From positions 63,214,697-63,278,696 of the forward strand of contig NC_054741.1 in NCBI RefSeq assembly GCF_018143015.1: 64,000 nucleotides of DNA, in the 5' to 3' direction. The position numbers were made by a program, and so were the translations under genes. This DNA is from Lytechinus variegatus. Its lineage: Eukaryota; Echinodermata; Echinoidea; Temnopleuroida; Toxopneustidae. The notes beneath the pieces were generated by a model. The model was not told the origin of the DNA. It saw only the letters and a program-made list of their open reading frames with translations, and ran no database searches. Positions 57,901-64,000 of this stretch are shown here, in pieces. Every line of letters begins with the position of its first letter. The stretch's first letter is position 1.

Positions 57901-57990
57901 TTCAGGAGTTTTGCTGAGCCGAGCGTTTTGAAAAAAAAGGAAATTATTTCGAATGCTGATGAATGAGTGATTAATGGATATATTTTGTCC

Positions 57991-57998
57991 CTTTTATA
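57991..57998 (-). promoter_or_regulatory. TATA box of gene A5
   Basis: TATAAAAG about 95 bp upstream of the ATG. Confidence 0.8.
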
Positions 57999-58104
57999 GT
58001 ATTTGAAAATAATCAAAATTTAGGTTCGAAACGCTTGGCTTTTACAATCGGAAAATTGCAATATGGCATGATATGACAGTTTAAGGTCTGATTGATCAAA
58101 ACGA

Positions 58105-58440
58105 GTATTTTACGTAATTTGTTTGTGATAGTGAAGGCTGTAATTATGTATTTTGTTTTCTAATTATGCATAATCAATTAATATTATTTAGATGAAGTTG
58201 GCAGTTTCAAAGGTCAGAAATTGAAAATATAACTAATAAAACGAGTGAACTAACTAATGCGTTTGCGTTTAGAACCAAGGACTCTCCCTCTCCCTCTGTC
58301 TTTCTCTCTCTCACACACACACGCCCCATCCACTCTTTCTCTCTCTCTCTCTCTCAAATTTGATTGACATGGTCTATTGTCTTGTTTTATCTACCTTTTA
58401 AAGTAAATGAAACAATCATGATTGACATTAGCCGACAGTT
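58105..58440 (-). promoter_or_regulatory. Conserved upstream block of A5
   Basis: AAATTACGTAAAATA on the minus strand near 58113, CT and CA runs (58275-58352), and the TCAAATTTGATTGACATGGTC region shared with A3. Confidence 0.55.
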
Positions 58441-59480
58441 GGCTATACTAGAGTAGTTGGTCGATCTATAGGACCTAATTCTTCCCATCAACTTGTGTTT
58501 AACAACTGCTTTGTATGTTTAGTATTGAGGAATATTTTAATTTGATATACAAATAATCCACGAATACATATATACATATGGTAATGTGTGTTAAAAAAAT
58601 CTTATTTGTTAGTGTCTATTAGAATTCACCCATTAAATAAGCTGACCATTGATATGATTTTCAATAAAATCGTGGTTTGTCTTTAATATATAAAAATTTA
58701 CCAGTGGGTATACTAGCATTGACAGATCCAAACTGCCAAACGCATTATATATTACATTATCCTTTGAGCTAGATTCATTGTGCATAATCCAGTCAAAAGT
58801 GACATCTAGTACCATAAGTGGTGTAATGAGTGGCACGTGCCCACCCCTCGCACCCAAAAAAAAAAAAAGATAAATAAATAAATAGAATAAAAAATTTAAA
58901 AAATCGGCAAACCCCCCAAAAAATCAAATAAAGTAAAATAAAAACAGGGGAAAGGGAGAGAGAGACAGGGAAAAGAAAGAGAATTATGGTTGGGAAAACG
59001 GAAATATAAGGTTTTTCAGAATTTAATGAGACACAACTAGCTTGGGTCCTATATGTGTTCACTCCTCCTGGAGCACGCATTGTCTGCTAAATTTGATACA
59101 TATTACCCTTCCAACATGTCCAAGGCGATTAAATAGCGCTTAAAGCATTCCGTTTTCAAATCAAATATCAAATATTTATCCTCATTATTAGTGACATACG
59201 CATCTTTTTCATGATTTCCAAAATCATGAATTTTTTTCCCTTTTAGAACTGAATAAAAAGAAAAATTCAGCTGGCGCATCGTGCCCGCCTTTGTTTTTAT
59301 AAAGATTAAGTCTTTAAGCAAGTCTTTTCGAAATGTCAAAAAAAAAATCAGCTTACGCTTCGTGCTCGAATATTTGTTTAATGAATTCGTAAAAACAGTC
59401 CTTAAAATGTGTCCCTTTTCCATTCCTGTATGAAATTATCATTAATATCAAATTTTATAAGTTTTATTCATAACACTATG
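58430..59480 (-). repeat. Duplicated intergenic block of the A5/A6 pair
   Basis: Reverse-complement counterpart of 38290-39420, with A-runs at 58855-58870 where the other copy has T-runs. No conserved frame. Confidence 0.75.
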
Positions 59481-59607
59481 CATTAATATTCATTTATCAT
59501 ACTGGTGCACTGTTGTATATAAGAGGGACATACATATAAAAAGTTATATATTTTTTTAAACAAGTGCACACCTAGTTACCAATAATGCATACAGCATTTC
59601 CATTTAT

Positions 59608-59740
59608 TTAAAAGCAGGATGAAAGAGCATTGCAGATTAAATGCCTTGCTCATGGGAATAGGTGCCACGGCTGGGATCGAACCCCGGACTTTCCAAGTAT
59701 AGCCAGGCGCCTTAGACCACTCGGCCACGGCACCTCCGTG
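59608..59740 (-). mobile_element. tRNA(Leu/Ser)-like SINE, copy 2
   Basis: On the minus strand GGTGCCGTGGCCGAGTGGTC (A box) then GGGGTTCGATCCCAGCCG (B box) and CATGAGCAAGGCATTTAAT. Same family as 28133-28281, with an intact-looking tRNA head but no acceptor pairing into a CCA end. Confidence 0.75.
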
Positions 59741-59799
59741 AATGATGAATAATTGACGTCGATATGAGAAATAAAAGAATAAGGTCATCTGGACAGTGG

Positions 59800-60330
59800 C
59801 TCTGACACACCATACGTTAAATCATCATTGATTCTATAAAAAAGGCATAAAGATGAACGACATTTGACCTCTTTGTGTATTTCCATCTCTTCACAATGAG
59901 TCATACTAAACTAGAAAACCAGTTAATTCGCTGTATTTTGAAATGATAACATTGAAACAAGAGATCTGTCGCCAAATGACTCTCATTGTTTCGTTTACTT
60001 TCAAAGGTAAAGATAATTACCATGATTAATAGACCGTGTGAATCACATTTAGGTGAGACTGAGGGAGAGAGGGTCCTTGGATTTCAACACAAACGTATTA
60101 ATTGGTCGTTCACTCGTTTTGTTTGTTTATTCTTTTAATTTTGACCTTTCAAACTGTCAACTTATGTTAATTGGTATAGATATTAATTACGCATATAATT
60201 AGTAACGAAATTCGTAATGACACTTTTACCTATCACAAACAAATTACGTAAAATGCCCTTTTGTTCTATTCTTAAACTGTCATAATCATGTCATATTTCA
60301 ATCTCACGATCGTGAAAGACAAACATTTCC
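59800..60330 (+). promoter_or_regulatory. Conserved upstream block of A6
   Basis: GATCTGTCGCCAAATGACTC, GATTAATAGACCGTGTGAATC and AAATTACGTAAAATGCCC (about 60239), in the same order as in A3 and A4. Confidence 0.55.
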
Positions 60331-60358
60331 TACCTAAATTTCGATTATTTTGAAATAC

Positions 60359-60366
60359 TATAAAAG
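60359..60366 (+). promoter_or_regulatory. TATA box of gene A6
   Basis: TATAAAAG 102 bp upstream of the ATG. Confidence 0.8.
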
Positions 60367-60460
60367 GGAGTAAATATTGTCATTAATCATTCACTCAACA
60401 GCATTCGAAATAACTCTTTTTAAATTTGTTCAAAACGCTCGACTCAGCAAAACTCCTGAA

Positions 60461-63074
60461 ATGGCTCAATCAGTAAGTACACCATTATTTTTCGAATTAT
60501 TCCTGCAGAAACTGTTTAAACTGTTATTCAGTTTTAGCTTTAGCTTATTAAGAATATTAGGGATATGATGAGAAGAAAAAGGAACGAATTTGAAAACATG
60601 GATATTTATTTCTGATATTGTTTTCAGTGAAATAGAAACACAAATTGAAATCTGTATGCCAGAGATTGATCTAGAATCTCACTAGTCAGGGAAACTATAG
60701 CTATTTGAATTCAACTTTCTTGTCTCCCGATCCGCTAATGGTTTGCCATTAAATTCAATTTATATTAATCATGTCACCGTTTTCTGTTCGACATTATAAA
60801 TGAAAGGATATCTATCATATTGGTGAAGGAATATTTTTTGTTCCTCTTTTTTCCCTTAATTTTCAATTATTATTGAAAAAGAATCTGTATTCTTTTTTAT
60901 GATTCATGATTTTACTCATTTTTTATTACCCTTTTTGGGGGTGTAATCGCATCCCCTTGTGTGACATCTTTGTATGAAAAAAGAAACTGCTAAATATTGA
61001 TTGATTGATTGAAAGAATGGGTGAATGAATGAATGAATGAGCGAAATTGATCCAGCCAGATCCTTAAATTTGTCTGCAAGAAAGATGGTCTCATCTAATT
61101 ATTTAACTTCAATTGATACTTTGATTAATGTTATCATTCAAACTGTGATTGTAGAGTGTACAAAACATTAATGAAATATTTTATTCATTTTCCCCCTATT
61201 CAGGTAAGAACACTCTGCGTCTGCTTGTGTTTCTGTGCATTTTTTGCAATTGGAATCAAAGGTACATAAACTTTTTATTCTTATTTTTCATTAACAATAA
61301 AAGATATTTGCATAATTTTGTTCACTTGGGTATGTTTCTATCTATGTGTGTTCACTTAAATATCGTTCATATACATATAAGTCTATTTTTGCTGATGGCT
61401 TCACGTTCAGACTGAACGATTTTCCACATTACAAATTAAAACAGTTCATTTGTACGCTTTGGTGCCATTATTTTGTTTTATTATGACAATGCAAACTTCC
61501 TCACCGATCATTAATAAAAACAATACAAATTCGATGTTTGGCATATGTGTTACTGATAAAGTCAATTTTAAAAATCACGATTTTGATAATTTCCTTGATT
61601 TCTAGCCCAAACTACCGATCGCACTGCACAGTTCAAAGCCCTATGTGACAGATACAGGCAGGTGGTTGAAACGTGTGAAGAAGATCTAAGAGGGCTTCTT
61701 ACCCTTACTGAACAGGAATTGTTTGATGGAGCTGAGAATAATATGGTGTGTTTGGTAGAGGAAGGAGAGCAGGAAAGCGCCGATGCCTGTGAAATCTTGG
61801 AAAAAATTTGCCTTGAAGTTGTCGACTGTTCTTCTACAGGTGAGTTTGGATCTCTTACATAGTTGCGTACGCAGGATTTTTTTGAAGGGGGGGTCAGGCT
61901 GAATGAAATTTTGAAGACCCCCCCCAAAAAAAAAAAAATGTTTAACCCCAAATTTTGGGTCGTTGGGTCGTACAAAAGAATGACAAAAAGGTCTTCATTT
62001 TTAGGGGAATTGTTGGACACCTGTAACTACACCCCCCCCCCTTGCTTAGTTTTACACTGACATCGTCCAAAAGCATTATATGTATACAGAAGATCCATCC
62101 ACTAATACAGTACTCTGTATGTCATCATTATCATTAATGTCACCTCTCATCGGAATTATCTTTTCTTTATCGTGACGAGTATTTTCTTTATACAATTTCT
62201 CGTCTTCTGTATTCATGTATCAAAGAAAACGTACAATCACACCGACATACAATATCTTAAGGTAATAAATTAGAAGAAAATACATATTTCTAAATACAAT
62301 GATGATAAGTATTAGTTCATTTGGTATAATCATTAACATCACTTACACTCTAATAGGTTTACCCAGTATTGGGTAAAATTATGGGAACATACATGCTTGT
62401 TGGGTAAAAAGATATCAACTATTTTGTAAATTTTACGCAATGTTGCGTTGAAATTTACACTTCAAACATGCACTATGCCCAATATTGGGGGGAAAATACT
62501 CAGCAAACATGCATGTTTTACCACAACCGCGACCCTGATCATGAAGAAAAAACAGTCTGGGTCAGAAGGGAGGAAACATATAAAGGAGCAAAAAGAAATT
62601 TATTTTTGAATGCTCTTAGAAACGCAAGTTTTATACTCCATTTTTACACAAAATCCTTACCGGGGGTCCCACACCCTCTCCCGCTCGATCGGTTCGGTGT
62701 CTCACGCTGTCAAAAATATTGTGCCCCCTTCGGGATTTTGCCCCCCCCAAAAAAAAAAAAAAAAAAAAAAAAAAACCGGCCCGCCTGCATGCCTACCCAA
62801 TGTTGGGTAATTTTTTTACTCTATGTTATTATCACATCTAATATTCTCTTCATCAAGTATACTTCAATGAATCAATATTTTTATCTTTGATACAGAGAAA
62901 TGACCGATATTTACATGATATGCATTCAGATTAATTATACATTAAGGAATTTCTTGAATGTAATTTAATTTTTATCGTCAATCATATTTGTTTTCATTAC
63001 TTGCAGCTCGTTTCAGACGTTCTTCGTCTGTCTCTGCCGAATCGTCATCCGTTGAATCTAGTGAAACAGACTGA
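60461..63074 (+). CDS. Secreted six-cysteine protein A6, most divergent A copy (four exons)
   Basis: Exons are 60461-60472 (M-A-Q-S, last codon TCA), 61204-61261, 61606-61839 and 63007-63074; 123 aa. The signal exon reads V-R-T-L-C-V-C-L-C-F-C-A-F-F-A and ends I-G-I-K-A. Exon 3 keeps every cysteine but has several replacements against the other A copies: T-A-Q-F-K-A-L-C, V-V-E-T-C, T-L-T-E-Q-E-L-F-D-G and E-Q-E-S-A-D. Exon 4 is identical in protein to the rest. Introns 1 and 3 are enlarged, intron 3 by repeat insertions. The frame is open and splice sites are intact, so the gene is probably functional. Divergently paired with A5. Function unknown. Confidence 0.85.
61862..62050. mobile_element. 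Repeat inserted in intron 3 of A6
   Basis: GCGTACGCAGGATTTTTTTG followed by G- and C-runs (GGGGGGG, CCCCCCCAAAAAAA). Low complexity and absent from intron 3 of the other A genes. Family not identified. Confidence 0.45.
62345..62830. repeat. Repeat with ACCCAATATTGGGTA palindromes, intron 3 of A6
   Basis: TTACCCAGTATTGGGTAAAA at the left, GCCCAATATTGGGG inside and CTACCCAATGTTGGGTAATT at the right, with ACATGCATG words nearby and an A-run at 62750-62775. Likely one or two nested inserts; not found in the sister introns. Confidence 0.5.
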
Positions 63075-63562
63075 GGAGGTCATCGAAGGTCAAAGGTCGA
63101 AACTCAGACCACCCATTATCCCTGAGAACTGGAGCAAAGAGGTCTCAAAGCATTTAATTAATTTTCAGATATTTAAACTAAACTCACCGAATAACTTTTC
63201 TGTATGATGTATCGGTAACATAACCAAAAGTAGGCGTTCAGCCATGATTAAATTTCCACTAAATATATTAATTAAAGTCTATCGCTAATATTCGAAAAGA
63301 CGTTCTGTATATCATGATAATTACGCCATCATTTTATTAAGCTATTGGAGACATTAAAATCTATGTTCTATTTTATATGCAATTGGTAGAAGAAAAAGAC
63401 ATATCCATTCATCCCAAAGTAATGTAAATTGAAATAGATTGAAACAGGTTACTAATTTTCACTATGTGAATACGTGACGCTTTGCATTTTTTATAATGTT
63501 TATGGAGATCACCTTTACGATGTTTTTTTTAATATATCTTTACTTGATGAATGTCATATTTA

Positions 63563-63568
63563 AATAAA
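63563..63568 (+). terminator. Polyadenylation signal of gene A6
   Basis: AATAAA in CATATTTAAATAAAATCCTA, the same context as in the sister genes but farther (about 490 bp) from the stop. Confidence 0.55.
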
Positions 63569-63739
63569 ATCCTAACCAAACCTAATATTTAGCCCGAGTT
63601 GTTCTCTTAGGTTTGATGATATTTTATTGGACTGTTGTGGAAAAGGAAGAAAGTGAGAAAAAACTACATAAGGAGAGCAAAATTTTGACATTTTTAAAAA
63701 GAAAATCCAATTTTGTGATAGATTTCGACAAAATGTTCA

Positions 63740-63910
63740 GAATGATATAATGAGATGGTTTCTGAGACCACTTCCACGGGGACTAGGGGAGTTTTCCGGG
63801 GAGGGGTTCATAATAGAGTAAGGTGCTCCTGTCGATATCCTGTTGTACATTAGCACAAAGAGGGAAATGAAATATAATTTCCTTAACCCCATCCCTCCCC
63901 CTTTGACTGA
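63740..63910. repeat. Shared 3'-flank block of the A genes (A6, partial)
   Basis: GACCACTTCCACGGGGACTAG and TCCGGGGAGGGGTTC match the blocks after A4 and A5; the rest probably continues beyond the window or has been lost. Confidence 0.6.
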
Positions 63911-64000
63911 CAGGAGTAAAATAATAATAATAATGACCTATATTTCGGAGCAAACCTCTATTACCATTTTTTTTTGTTATTATATATTTTTTCTTTAAAA

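Noticed and set aside
29196-63074. Identity of the A genes as strongylocins, centrocins or Sp185/333
   Set aside because: Cysteine spacing, exon structure and tail differ from what I know of those families.

Overview
The window looks like AT-rich intergenic and genic DNA of a marine deuterostome, most likely an echinoderm and probably a sea urchin. Genes have short exons with GT-AG introns, and microsatellites, MITEs, tRNA-derived SINEs, a LINE fragment and a Penelope-like retroelement are all present. The assignment is inferred from gene style and repeat types; no species marker was recognised.

The main content is a cluster of nine genes for small secreted proteins that I do not recognise as any named family. 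All nine share one design. A 12-nt first coding exon (ATG plus three codons, phase 0) is followed by a signal-peptide exon of 58, 64 or 70 nt, an exon of 234, 291 or 297 nt carrying six cysteines, and a short last exon for the C-terminal tail; the two later introns are phase 1. Cysteines 4 and 5 are always separated by six residues. Three members are divergent singletons: B1 (2776-4316, minus), B2 (20355-21582, minus, last exon not located) and C (23826-26913, plus, basic). Six are recent near-copies, A1-A6, at 29196-31134 (-), 35727-37525 (-), 39974-41643 (+), 49268-50864 (+), 55496-57900 (-) and 60461-63074 (+). A2/A3 and A5/A6 are head-to-head pairs. The copies share TATA boxes, upstream blocks with a TTACGTAA-type site, and pyrimidine-rich 3' flanks, so the unit of duplication was a gene with its flanks, followed by inversions.

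Region by region: 1-2775 repeats and a small MITE; 2776-4316 gene B1; 6041-8386 a two-exon sulfotransferase-like gene of the P-R-T-x-S-T-A class; 9991-16042 a composite Penelope-like insertion with a 908-codon RT/GIY-YIG ORF, ~1-kb inverted arms, internal ~258-bp tandem repeats and a 14-bp target duplication; 16556-18178 a 5'-truncated LINE; 18191-18398 a near-perfect palindrome; 20355-26913 genes B2 and C; 27430-28500 microsatellites and two SINEs; 28550-64000 the A-gene array, interleaved with mobile DNA. The array region holds a ~3.1-kb giant palindrome built of ~190-bp tandem units (42670-45795), two TTA-flanked MITEs with CGTG/GTCG-rich interiors (46217-47401, 51770-52411) and a 9-bp-TSD DNA element inside an intron of A5.

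The nine related genes are probably expressed as secreted disulphide-bonded proteins. The A tail carries an R-F-R-R site followed by a serine/glutamate-rich end, and the C tail is strongly basic. Their role (immune effector, reproductive or extracellular-matrix protein) cannot be read from the sequence.
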